From Flavobacteriaceae bacterium UBA7446 (GTDB lineage Bacteria > Bacteroidota > Bacteroidia > Flavobacteriales > Flavobacteriaceae): a stretch of 27,978 bases of DNA. The notes beneath the pieces are model-generated. The model was not told the DNA's origin. It searched no databases and saw nothing but the letters and a program-made list of their open reading frames with translations. The first letter of the stretch is position 1. Every line of letters begins with the position of its first letter. A program made the position numbers and the translations under genes. Positions 1 through 6,935 of the stretch are shown here, piece after piece. The DNA is taken from contig DLPY01000009.1 of assembly GCA_002478685.1 (NCBI GenBank), positions 1-27,978 on the forward strand, given 5' to 3'.

Positions 1-292
1 TTTTACATAACTATCACGAGCAGGCTTTAGAAATGAATCCTATTAGTGCAAATTTTCAAGTTGAAAAACGTCATAATGACTACTTGCCAAATTGTCTTGA
101 TGAAGAAGTAATAGCAGCACAGAAAAGGTTTTACAATGAAATACTTCCAACGACCTTAATGAGCATGGCCAACTCGGGGATGTATTTGATATTCGTGCGT
201 TTCACAGTATCGTGTTGGAATCTGGGTGTGTTCTGCTGGTATTCTTGGAAGACAAAATTAACGATTGGGTAACCACATCACAGAAACCCTAA
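1..292 (+). pseudogene. Remnant of a DUF885-family protein gene with internal deletion and frameshift
   Basis: Two reading frames carry two different ends of what looks like one family. From base 3 to about 165, frame 3 reads a segment with NPISANFQVEKRHNDYLPN. This resembles the N-terminal part of DUF885 proteins, where an NP..A motif is followed by RYND.LPN. From about 143 to the TAA at 290-292, frame 2 reads LGDVFDIRAFHSIVLESG and then LEDKINDWV, which resembles the extreme C-terminus of the same family (GDkFDIRaFHd.VL..G..PL..LE..v..W). The family is usually several hundred residues long, so most of the middle is missing and the join is out of frame. The 5' end lies outside the window. 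The family assignment is from memory of conserved motifs, not from a search. A small intact ORF starting at 33 is the alternative, but it ignores the coherent frame-2 tail. Confidence 0.6.
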
Positions 293-304
293 ACTACAAA
301 TCCC

Positions 305-312
305 TACTTTTG
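305..312 (+). promoter_or_regulatory. Putative -7 promoter box for galE
   Basis: TACTTTTG matches the Bacteroidota -7 consensus TAnnTTTG exactly and lies 18 bases before the galE ATG, which would give a very short leader. No convincing TTG-type -33 element sits at the usual spacing, so this is a motif match only. Confidence 0.4.
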
Positions 313-330
313 TAAATAGAATTGTCTAAC

Positions 331-1350
331 ATGATTTTAGTTACAGGAGGTTTAGGTTTTATTGGGTCGCATGCGGTGGTTGCCCTACAAGAAAAAGGGC
401 ACCAAGTGCTTATTGTTGATGATTTGTCTAACTCCTCTATTGAAGTCTTGAAAGGTATAGAAACGGCTAGTGGCATACGTCCATTATTTGTGGAACTCAA
501 CCTGCAAAACAGCACTGCTGTTGCCGAATTGTTTCAACAGCACAGCATTACGGGAATTATCCATTTTGCAGCCTACAAAGCCGTGGGCGAAAGCGTTCAA
601 AAGCCTGTGGCGTATTACCAAAACAATTTAGGGTCGTTGTTGAATTTATTGGCAGAAGTAGAAAAAGCTGATGCGCCCATTCCATTTATTTTTAGCTCGT
701 CGTGCACCGTTTATGGCGAAGCTACCGAACTCCCCATTACTGAAAATGCGCCTGTGCAACCTGCCATGTCTCCCTATGGGAATACCAAACAAATTGGCGA
801 AGAAATTTTGGTGGATGCCGTAAACGCTTTCGAAGGCTTTAGGGTAATTTCGTTACGCTATTTTAATCCTATTGGTGCACATCCGTCTATTGCCATTGGC
901 GAATTACCCCTTGGCAAACCCCAGAATTTGGTTCCGTTTATTACCCAAACTGCCGCTGGACTTTATCCTAAACTCACCGTGTTTGGAAACGACTACCCTA
1001 CCCCAGACGGCACCAACGTCAGAGATTATATTCATGTGGTAGATTTGGCAGAGGCACATGTAGTGGCCTTAGAACGTATTTTGGAGCAGAAAAGTGCAAA
1101 CGCCTATGAAGTATTCAATTTAGGTACAGGCAAAGGAAGTAGCGTATTGGAAGTCATTGAAAGTTTTGAACGTGTTTCAGGGCAAAAACTCCCTTACGAA
1201 ATTGGTCCACGCCGAGAGGGCGACGTAGTAGCCGCCTACGCAGATACCACTAAGGCAAATACTGTTTTAGGCTGGAAAACTTCGTGCAGTTTAGACGAAG
1301 CTATTGCCTCAGCATGGGAATGGGAGCAAAAAGTGAGAAAGGTATTGTAA
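331..1350 (+). CDS. galE: UDP-glucose 4-epimerase GalE
   Basis: Cytosolic NAD-dependent epimerase interconverting UDP-glucose and UDP-galactose. It feeds the Leloir pathway and surface polysaccharide synthesis. The 339-residue protein has the N-terminal Rossmann motif TGGLGFIG (residues 5-12), the serine of SSSCTVYG (S124) and the YxxxK pair Y149/K153. These fall at the same numbers as in E. coli GalE, and the length is normal for the family. The start is taken as ATG 331. A TTG nine bases upstream is in frame but would add only three residues and is less likely. The gene stands alone on the + strand, downstream of a broken gene and convergent with alkB, whose stop is 15 bases away. No sugar-pathway neighbours are present, so the physiological substrate is inferred from the family; other UDP-hexose epimerases are close relatives. 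Confidence 0.93.
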   Translation: MILVTGGLGFIGSHAVVALQEKGHQVLIVDDLSNSSIEVLKGIETASGIRPLFVELNLQNSTAVAELFQQHSITGIIHFAAYKAVGESVQKPVAYYQNNLGSLLNLLAEVEKADAPIPFIFSSSCTVYGEATELPITENAPVQPAMSPYGNTKQIGEEILVDAVNAFEGFRVISLRYFNPIGAHPSIAIGELPLGKPQNLVPFITQTAAGLYPKLTVFGNDYPTPDGTNVRDYIHVVDLAEAHVVALERILEQKSANAYEVFNLGTGKGSSVLEVIESFERVSGQKLPYEIGPRREGDVVAAYADTTKANTVLGWKTSCSLDEAIASAWEWEQKVRKVL

Positions 1351-1365
1351 GCTAAACCTGATCAA

Positions 1366-2397
1366 CTACTTATCAGCGATCAATTTTGGATGAATAACAC
1401 GGAACCAAAGAGGTGGCACAAGTGCCAAAAGCATGGATGCTGGATAACCAAATGGTAGTGTTGGACTGTTTTCTAAGCTATCTAATACTTGATATTTTTT
1501 TGAAGCTCGAAAATGGTGATCACTATGCCGAGTTAACTCATAGAGCACAATTCTACCCATGATGTGATCGGAGTTCCAAGAGTGTATGTGTTGTACCTTT
1601 TCGTACTTGCCGTTGATTTTTTTTCGAGCCAAGGCATAATGTTCGATATAATTGATGGTTTCGAGAAACAAGAAGGAAATTATCCCTACAATTAAAGCAA
1701 TAGAAAATATTTTTACTCCAAAAAAAGCATAAACACCACCCAAATATGCTACTTGGTAAATGATAAACAACAGCATGTTGTTCTTGATTGAGAAAAAATG
1801 TGCCCCTTTCTTTTTGAGTAGTTTGGTTTGTATCCGCCATGCATTTTTATATTGACCAAAAACCGATGTTATCCAAAAATGATATAAGCTCTGCCCCTTT
1901 TTTGCAGTTGCTGGGTCTTTTTCGGTAGCAACATATTTATGATGCCCGTAATTGTGCTCCAGAGTAAAATGCAAATACAAACAAGGCAACAGCAATAACC
2001 TTGTGAGTAAAATCTCAAATTTTCCTTTCCTATGACCTAGCTCATGTGCAACATTCACTGCGTTAGTTGCCAACAAAATACCTAGCGCAAAAATTAATCC
2101 CACATATTCATAAATACTTAAACTTGTTGTTGAAAAGCTATATATCCCATAACATAGCACATAGTAAACAATAGGAACGTTTAAGTAAAGAAGCCAATCA
2201 AAAAAGCGATTCAAAGCCCTTTTTTGTTTATCAATTTCTGATAATTCATCGTTATTTATAGAAATTATGCCTTCAAGAAAGGGTATTAAAACAAACACAT
2301 AGGCCAACGCAGTGAAGGAAAAGACTCCCTTGAAATAAAAACTAACAACTACACTCATAGGAACGGTGTATGCCATGAGATATTTTACGTCTTTCAT
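1366..2397 (-). CDS. alkB: Alkane 1-monooxygenase (AlkB family)
   Basis: Integral-membrane di-iron monooxygenase of 343 residues. Family members hydroxylate the terminal carbon of medium-chain alkanes using electrons from rubredoxin. All diagnostic histidine clusters are present: HELGH (118-122), EHNYGHH (147-153), the AlkB-specific NYIEHYA (249-255), and HSWNSDH (272-278) followed by LTRHSDHH (288-295). NYIEHY together with HSWN separates it from ordinary fatty-acid desaturases. Several hydrophobic stretches (roughly residues 7-45, 67-115, 205-245 and 310-335) fit a six-helix membrane protein. The gene is monocistronic, convergent with galE, and has no rubredoxin, rubredoxin reductase or alcohol dehydrogenase beside it, so redox partners must be encoded elsewhere. 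The substrate cannot be read from the sequence; alkane hydroxylation is the family role. A short inverted repeat upstream may be regulatory. Confidence 0.88.
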   Translation of the reverse strand: MKDVKYLMAYTVPMSVVVSFYFKGVFSFTALAYVFVLIPFLEGIISINNDELSEIDKQKRALNRFFDWLLYLNVPIVYYVLCYGIYSFSTTSLSIYEYVGLIFALGILLATNAVNVAHELGHRKGKFEILLTRLLLLPCLYLHFTLEHNYGHHKYVATEKDPATAKKGQSLYHFWITSVFGQYKNAWRIQTKLLKKKGAHFFSIKNNMLLFIIYQVAYLGGVYAFFGVKIFSIALIVGIISFLFLETINYIEHYALARKKINGKYEKVQHIHSWNSDHIMGRIVLYELTRHSDHHFRASKKYQVLDSLENSPTLPFGYPASMLLALVPPLWFRVIHPKLIADK

Positions 2398-2420
2398 GAT
2401 ATAAACTTATAAAAATTTTG

Positions 2421-2436
2421 TGTACATTAAAGTACA
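2421..2436. repeat. Short inverted repeat upstream of alkB, possible operator
   Basis: TGTAC-N6-GTACA forms a perfect dyad 24 bases upstream of the alkB ATG. The same stretch also reads as a direct repeat of GTACATT with a 10-base step. Position and symmetry suit a dimeric regulator site near the alkB transcription start. No regulator gene lies next to it and chance is not excluded. The rest of 2398-2543 is AT-rich, with no clear full promoter. Confidence 0.3.
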
Positions 2437-2543
2437 TTCAAATTAAAAAATCAAATAGCTTGACTGTTTTATTTGCGTTTTTAGAGGTTATCTCAACATA
2501 CCTATTTGGACAAACACAGTGGGAAAGTGTTATATTTCTGTTG

Positions 2544-2617
2544 TGACCCAGGGAGGATTCGAACCCCCAACCCTCAGAGCCGAAATCTGATATTCTATCC
2601 AGTTGAACTACTGGGCC
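2544..2617 (-). tRNA. tRNA-Arg (anticodon TCG)
   Basis: The reverse complement folds into a complete 74-base cloverleaf. The acceptor is GGCCCAG/CTGGGTC with one G-T pair and an A discriminator. The D stem is GTTC/GAAT, the anticodon stem TCAGA/TCTGA, the anticodon loop TTTCGGC (anticodon TCG, reading CGA-family Arg codons), the variable loop GGGTT and the T arm GGGGG-TTCGAAT-CCTCC. The 3' CCA is not encoded (CAA follows the discriminator) and must be added after transcription. It lies 30 bases after the GatB/YqeY-like gene and 146 bases before alkB. Confidence 0.96.
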
Positions 2618-2626
2618 AATGGGAGG

Positions 2627-2656
2627 TAAAAATACGTTTTTAAGGCGTTACGCCAA
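2627..2656 (-). promoter_or_regulatory. Putative promoter of the tRNA-Arg gene
   Basis: On the - strand, TTG (2656-2654) is followed after 19 bases by TATTTTTA (2634-2627). This resembles the Bacteroidota TTG-N19-TAnnTTTG arrangement with one mismatch in the -7 box. Transcription would start a few bases before the tRNA 5' end. The -33 part falls inside the last codons of the preceding GatB/YqeY-like gene. Confidence 0.4.
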
Positions 2657-3094
2657 CTTTTGACGGACGATAGTAGAAATGGTTTTGCCGTCGGCTTTTC
2701 CTACCATTTGCTTAGAAGCCATTCCCATAACCTTGCCCATATCTTTTATTCCCTCGGCGTTGGTTTGCGCAATTATAGTATCCACAATTTTTCCAATAGA
2801 AGCTTCGTCAAGTTGTTCTGGTAAAAACTGTTCTATGATTTTGATTTGTTCTTCTTCAGGTCCTGCTAGGTCTTCTCTACCCTGCTGACGAAAAATCTCC
2901 GCACTATCTTTACGTTGTTTTACAAGCTTTTGAATCAATTTAATTTCATCATCCGCGGTGAGATCTTGGGCTCCAGCTTGCGTTTGCGCCAACAAAATGG
3001 CAGATTTTATCGCACGTAACGATTCCATCGCAACGCTGTCTTTGGCTTTCATGGCAGTTTTTAGTTGTTTTGTAACCTGTTCTTGTAAACTCAT
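2648..3094 (-). CDS. GatB/YqeY domain-containing protein
   Basis: Small 148-residue soluble protein matching the stand-alone GatB/YqeY family throughout. It begins MSLQEQVTKQLKTAMKAKD, has VAMESLRAIKSAI, then EIKLIQKLVKQRKDSAEIF, IEQFLPEQLDE and the C-terminal GKVMGMASKQMVGKADGK segment. This domain also forms the tail of the GatB amidotransferase subunit, where it contacts tRNA. The role of the free-standing form is not well defined, although tRNA-linked amidation is often suggested. The chosen ATG lies one base after the ftsZ stop, implying translational coupling; a frame extension further upstream runs back into ftsZ and is unlikely. It is the last protein gene of the division cluster and is followed by tRNA-Arg. 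Confidence 0.85.
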   Translation of the reverse strand: MSLQEQVTKQLKTAMKAKDSVAMESLRAIKSAILLAQTQAGAQDLTADDEIKLIQKLVKQRKDSAEIFRQQGREDLAGPEEEQIKIIEQFLPEQLDEASIGKIVDTIIAQTNAEGIKDMGKVMGMASKQMVGKADGKTISTIVRQKLA

Positions 3095-3095
3095 A

Positions 3096-4910
3096 TCAGT
3101 CAACGTTATCGTGTAAAAAAGAATTGTTTGTTCGAATTTGCAAATCGTTTTTGCTATCAATACTCAAACTTGTTCGTGATGCAGAAGTACTATTTTCAGG
3201 ATTGTCTAAATCAATTTCTTGACGCTTGTAAGCAGGTTCGCGTTCCAAGTCTTCTACCCTACTGTTTTGGTTAAAGCGATAATTAAATTGCTTTAATTTT
3301 TCTTTTCGCTCATCGGTTCTCCTAGCCAAGCCCTCTTCAATAGTTCCATCGATGGGAGAAAATGGCTTATCCAATTCTACTATCGGCTTTACTTCCTTGG
3401 AAATAGTTCGCTTCATTGAAGCAGGAGTTGGCTCCTCCTCTTCCATTTCCAATACAAAACGTTTTACTTCTTCATCGGTAGTTTGTTTTCTTGTTGGTTT
3501 ACTGTCGTCATCCAATTGAAACAGTACTACTGGGCCATCTTGTTGTAGAGGTTGCTTTGTTATAGGTTCATCTAAGGGTGACTTGATTTGCGGTTCTGGA
3601 AGCACCACCTCGGCATCAATAACCTCAATGTCACGAATAGAAGGGGTAACATCATGAATGGTAAACGACCCCATCGATGTTGTTTTTGTGGGTTCTACGG
3701 GGGCACTAATCACTTCAAAAGAGACGTCTAACATACGCAGTACTTCCGTAGTAGGCACATGACCTTCAAAAGGAGTAACTGTTTCTATCTCGGTTTGAGA
3801 AAATGGTGTTGATGGTACAACTTCGGGTTCAAACAATGGGATTTGTCCAATCGACAAATCATGTGTTACTTTTTGATCATCATCCAAAGAGTGAATAATT
3901 TTTTGGGGATCGGCATGCACAATTTCTTGCTGCATATCGGGAGTAAAGCCCGTTGCTATAATGGTAACAGAAATTGCATTATCGAGCGTTTCGTCCTCAC
4001 CTATACCCATAATAATATTGGTGTTATTCCCTGCCTCTTTCTGAATGAACTCATTTATGGCGCTAATCTCATCAATGGTAACTTCGTCACTGCCAGAAAC
4101 GATAAGCAATAGCACGTTTTTAGCACCCATAATTTTGTTGTCGTTAAGCAGTGGAGAGTCCAATGCCTGAACGATGGCTTCATTTGCACGCTGGCTTCCC
4201 GATGCGGTACCCGATCCCATAATCGCAGTACCGCTGTTAGCTAAAACAGTTCTAGCATCTCTAAGGTCAATGTTTTGGGTGTAGTGATTAGTAATAACCT
4301 CTGCTATGCCGCGTGAGGCTTTTGCCAATACTTCGTCGGCTTTTGCAAAACCTTGCTTAAAACCTAAATCTCCATAAACTTCGCGTAGTTTGTTGTTGTT
4401 GATGACAATAAGTGAATCAACGTGTTTGCGAAGATTATTTAATCCTTGCTGTGCTTGTTCGTTCCTAGTTTTACCCTCAAACTGGAAGGGCATTGTCACA
4501 ATACCAACGGTAAGAATACCAAGTTCTTGCGCTAGTTTTGCAATTATTGGTGCTGCGCCAGTACCTGTTCCACCTCCCATTCCAGCCGTAATAAATACCA
4601 TTTTGGTATTGACGCTTAATACGTCTGAAATTTGATCCAAACTTTCAATAGCCGATTGCGCACCAACTTCTGGGTCTGCACCAGCTCCTAGTCCCTCTGT
4701 AAGCGAAACGCCAAGCTGAATTTTGTTTGGAACAGGGCTATTTTCAAGTGCCTGAGCATCAGTGTTGCACACCACAAAATCCACACCATTAATGCCTTGA
4801 CGATACATGTAATTTAGGGCATTGCTTCCGCCTCCGCCTACACCAATTACCTTAATTACGTTGCTTCTGTTTTTGGGTAAATCGAAAGTTATGTTATCAA
4901 ATGAATCCAT
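3096..4910 (-). CDS. ftsZ: Cell division protein FtsZ
   Basis: Tubulin-like GTPase that polymerises into the cytoplasmic Z-ring at the division site. The N-terminal domain has IKVIGVGGGGSNALNYM (residues 19-35), the tubulin signature GGGTGTG (112-118) and the T7 catalytic loop N213-I-D215-L-R-D218. The globular core ends near residue 325. About 250 residues of low-complexity, acidic, Pro/Glu-rich linker follow, ending in a short conserved-looking tail, SFLHDNVD. At 604 residues it is far longer than the 383-residue E. coli protein, mainly because of the linker, as is common in Flavobacteriia. It lies 11 bases after ftsA and one base before the GatB/YqeY-like gene. Confidence 0.97.
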   Translation of the reverse strand: MDSFDNITFDLPKNRSNVIKVIGVGGGGSNALNYMYRQGINGVDFVVCNTDAQALENSPVPNKIQLGVSLTEGLGAGADPEVGAQSAIESLDQISDVLSVNTKMVFITAGMGGGTGTGAAPIIAKLAQELGILTVGIVTMPFQFEGKTRNEQAQQGLNNLRKHVDSLIVINNNKLREVYGDLGFKQGFAKADEVLAKASRGIAEVITNHYTQNIDLRDARTVLANSGTAIMGSGTASGSQRANEAIVQALDSPLLNDNKIMGAKNVLLLIVSGSDEVTIDEISAINEFIQKEAGNNTNIIMGIGEDETLDNAISVTIIATGFTPDMQQEIVHADPQKIIHSLDDDQKVTHDLSIGQIPLFEPEVVPSTPFSQTEIETVTPFEGHVPTTEVLRMLDVSFEVISAPVEPTKTTSMGSFTIHDVTPSIRDIEVIDAEVVLPEPQIKSPLDEPITKQPLQQDGPVVLFQLDDDSKPTRKQTTDEEVKRFVLEMEEEEPTPASMKRTISKEVKPIVELDKPFSPIDGTIEEGLARRTDERKEKLKQFNYRFNQNSRVEDLEREPAYKRQEIDLDNPENSTSASRTSLSIDSKNDLQIRTNNSFLHDNVD

Positions 4911-4921
4911 AGAAAAAGGTT

Positions 4922-6223
4922 TTATTCTGCGCTTTCTAAAAATGTTTTTAATCTTTGTGTGAATCGGTCAATAACCGATGTGCGTTTTGCCGGTTTGTCC
5001 GATAGTTCTGGTACGGAAGCTCCTTCTTGAACTTCCACTTGTATCTCATCTAACGGGACCAGCTGATTTTCAGCTGCATTCATAACCAATCCTACAGCCG
5101 TTGCAAAAAGTGGGCTGGTCATAGTTTTATCCGTGTCACCTGCAAGATGTTCGTTTGGATATCCAATTCGTGTATCCATTCCCGTGATATATTCGACCAA
5201 TTGCTTAAGGTGCTTTAGCTGACTTCCACCACCAGTAAGTACAATCCCCGCAATGAGTTTTTTCTTCTGCTCTTCATGACCGTAATTTTTAATCTCAGCA
5301 TATACTTGCTCGACGATTTCTTGCACACGTGCATGAATGATTTTGGATAGGTTTTTTAGCGTAATTTCTTTTGGTTCGCGTCCGCGAAGCCCTGGAATGG
5401 AAACAATTTCGTTGTCTTTATTTTCGCCTGGCCAAGCCGAACCAAATTTAATTTTTAACAACTCTGCCTGTTTTTCAATTATGGAACAGCCTTCTTTAAT
5501 ATCTTCGGTAATCACATTTCCACCAAAAGGAATTACGGCCGTGTGACGAATGATACCGTCCTTGAAAATGGCAAGATCAGTAGTTCCGCCGCCTATATCA
5601 ATAAGTGCAACACCGGCTTCTTTTTCTTCCTGACTAAGTACTGCATCTGCAGAAGCAAGTGGCTCAAGAGTGATACCTCCAAAATCTAACCCTGCAGATT
5701 TTACGCATCGCATAATATTTCGAATAGAGGAAACTTGCCCCACAACTACATGGAAATTTGCCTCTAAGCGTCCGCCATACATACCTATTGGCTCTTTAAT
5801 TTCAGCCTGACCGTCAACCTTATACTCTTGTGGAAGCACATGAATAATTTCTTCGCCGGGGAGCATGACAAGCTTAAACACTTGGTTTTTAAGCCGATCA
5901 ACATCTGCTTCGTCAATTACAGCGTCTGGATTGGTGCGCGTGATGTAGTCACTGTGCTGCAAACTTCGAATATGTTGCCCTGCAATACCCACAACTACAC
6001 TTTCAATTTTTTTACCCGATACCGCCTCCGCTTCTTGGGTGGCAGACTGAATAGATTGAATAGTTTGTGTGATATTGTTCACCACACCACGATGAACCCC
6101 TTGACTTTTTGATTTTCCAATGCCAACAATTTCGAGCTTGTCATACTCGTTTTTTGTACCCAACATCGCCACTATTTTGGTGGTTCCGATATCTAATCCT
6201 ACGGCTAATTTTTCCTGTTCCAT
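4922..6223 (-). CDS. ftsA: Cell division protein FtsA
   Basis: Actin-fold ATPase that tethers FtsZ to the inner face of the cytoplasmic membrane and links it to the septal synthases. The 433-residue protein has the phosphate-1 motif GLDIGTTKIVAML near the N-terminus, phosphate-2 IDIGGGTTDLAIF in the middle and the adenosine motif VLTGGGSQLKHL towards the end. The C-terminus (VIDRFTQRLKTFLESAE) has the pattern of the amphipathic membrane-targeting helix typical of FtsA. It sits 7 bases after ftsQ and 11 bases before ftsZ, the usual order. Confidence 0.96.
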   Translation of the reverse strand: MEQEKLAVGLDIGTTKIVAMLGTKNEYDKLEIVGIGKSKSQGVHRGVVNNITQTIQSIQSATQEAEAVSGKKIESVVVGIAGQHIRSLQHSDYITRTNPDAVIDEADVDRLKNQVFKLVMLPGEEIIHVLPQEYKVDGQAEIKEPIGMYGGRLEANFHVVVGQVSSIRNIMRCVKSAGLDFGGITLEPLASADAVLSQEEKEAGVALIDIGGGTTDLAIFKDGIIRHTAVIPFGGNVITEDIKEGCSIIEKQAELLKIKFGSAWPGENKDNEIVSIPGLRGREPKEITLKNLSKIIHARVQEIVEQVYAEIKNYGHEEQKKKLIAGIVLTGGGSQLKHLKQLVEYITGMDTRIGYPNEHLAGDTDKTMTSPLFATAVGLVMNAAENQLVPLDEIQVEVQEGASVPELSDKPAKRTSVIDRFTQRLKTFLESAE

Positions 6224-6230
6224 ATCATGT

Positions 6231-6935
6231 TTATTTTGAACAAACTACTTGTCCTTGAAACGAAAGGTTTACTTGTTTATAGTTTTTTAATACAGCGCTA
6301 TCTTGCATTTTAGCATAAAACACTTTGTATTTTTTGAATTTTTGCTCAAGCTGATTTGGTGTGCCTAACACAATTTTATACTCCTCTTGTCGTGGTTCAA
6401 TAGCTAATCCCTCGGGAAGCCATTCATAGGCAACCACGTGATCCGACATAAAAGAATCTTGTGCTGCTTTTTGAACAGCATCTACCAAAAAAAGACGTTG
6501 TTTTGTAGTGGGATTACCATAAAAAATTGGTACCACTACCGACTGGTTTTTTGAAAGCGGAAAGGATCCTCCACTTGCATCTAAATAATAACTACTATCG
6601 CCTTCTATGCGCACAATTGGTAATTTGGATGTTACGTGAACGCCTATACCACCGTCAATGAACACGAAACTTTGGGCATCTTCAACCCAAGCATTATGGT
6701 TAAGCGTTTGTTCTATTTCTCTCAAATTTATACCACTTTTAAACGCAGACACACTATCACTAAGTACAACTTTCAACAATTTATTAACGGAATCTTGTGC
6801 GATTAACCGTGGTCGATTTTCATCCCAACGAATCCCTTCCAAACGCACCTCACGCAAACCATTACGCTGGTGCATAAAAACACTTAGCATTAACATCATC
6901 ACAAACAGTATCACTGCTGTAATCATTTTATTCAT
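6231..6935 (-). CDS. ftsQ: Cell division protein FtsQ
   Basis: Bitopic divisome protein of 234 residues. It has a short cytoplasmic start, one membrane helix (about residues 5-22) and an extracytoplasmic domain that begins with a POTRA-like segment (RNGLREVRLEGIRWD onward). Sequence conservation of FtsQ in Bacteroidota is low. The call rests on position between murC and ftsA, topology and size. In model bacteria FtsQ joins FtsL and FtsB to control FtsW/FtsI activity; no ftsB is visible here. The start ATG overlaps the murC end by 8 bases. A second ATG three codons later is possible. Confidence 0.85.
   Translation of the reverse strand: MNKMITAVILFVMMLMLSVFMHQRNGLREVRLEGIRWDENRPRLIAQDSVNKLLKVVLSDSVSAFKSGINLREIEQTLNHNAWVEDAQSFVFIDGGIGVHVTSKLPIVRIEGDSSYYLDASGGSFPLSKNQSVVVPIFYGNPTTKQRLFLVDAVQKAAQDSFMSDHVVAYEWLPEGLAIEPRQEEYKIVLGTPNQLEQKFKKYKVFYAKMQDSAVLKNYKQVNLSFQGQVVCSK

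Noticed and set aside
33..272. Independent 79-residue protein gene
   Set aside because: Its second half loses any family resemblance exactly where another frame gains a DUF885-like C-terminus, so a frameshifted remnant is the better reading.
1359..1382. Inverted repeat TGATC...GATCA between galE and alkB
   Set aside because: The stem is only 5 bp with a 14-base loop and no T-run, and it overlaps the alkB 3' end; too weak to call a terminator.
2644..2654. Palindrome GGCGTTACGCC after the GatB/YqeY-like gene as an intrinsic terminator
   Set aside because: The stem is 4 bp with a 3-base loop and the following sequence has only an interrupted T-run; not convincing as a terminator.
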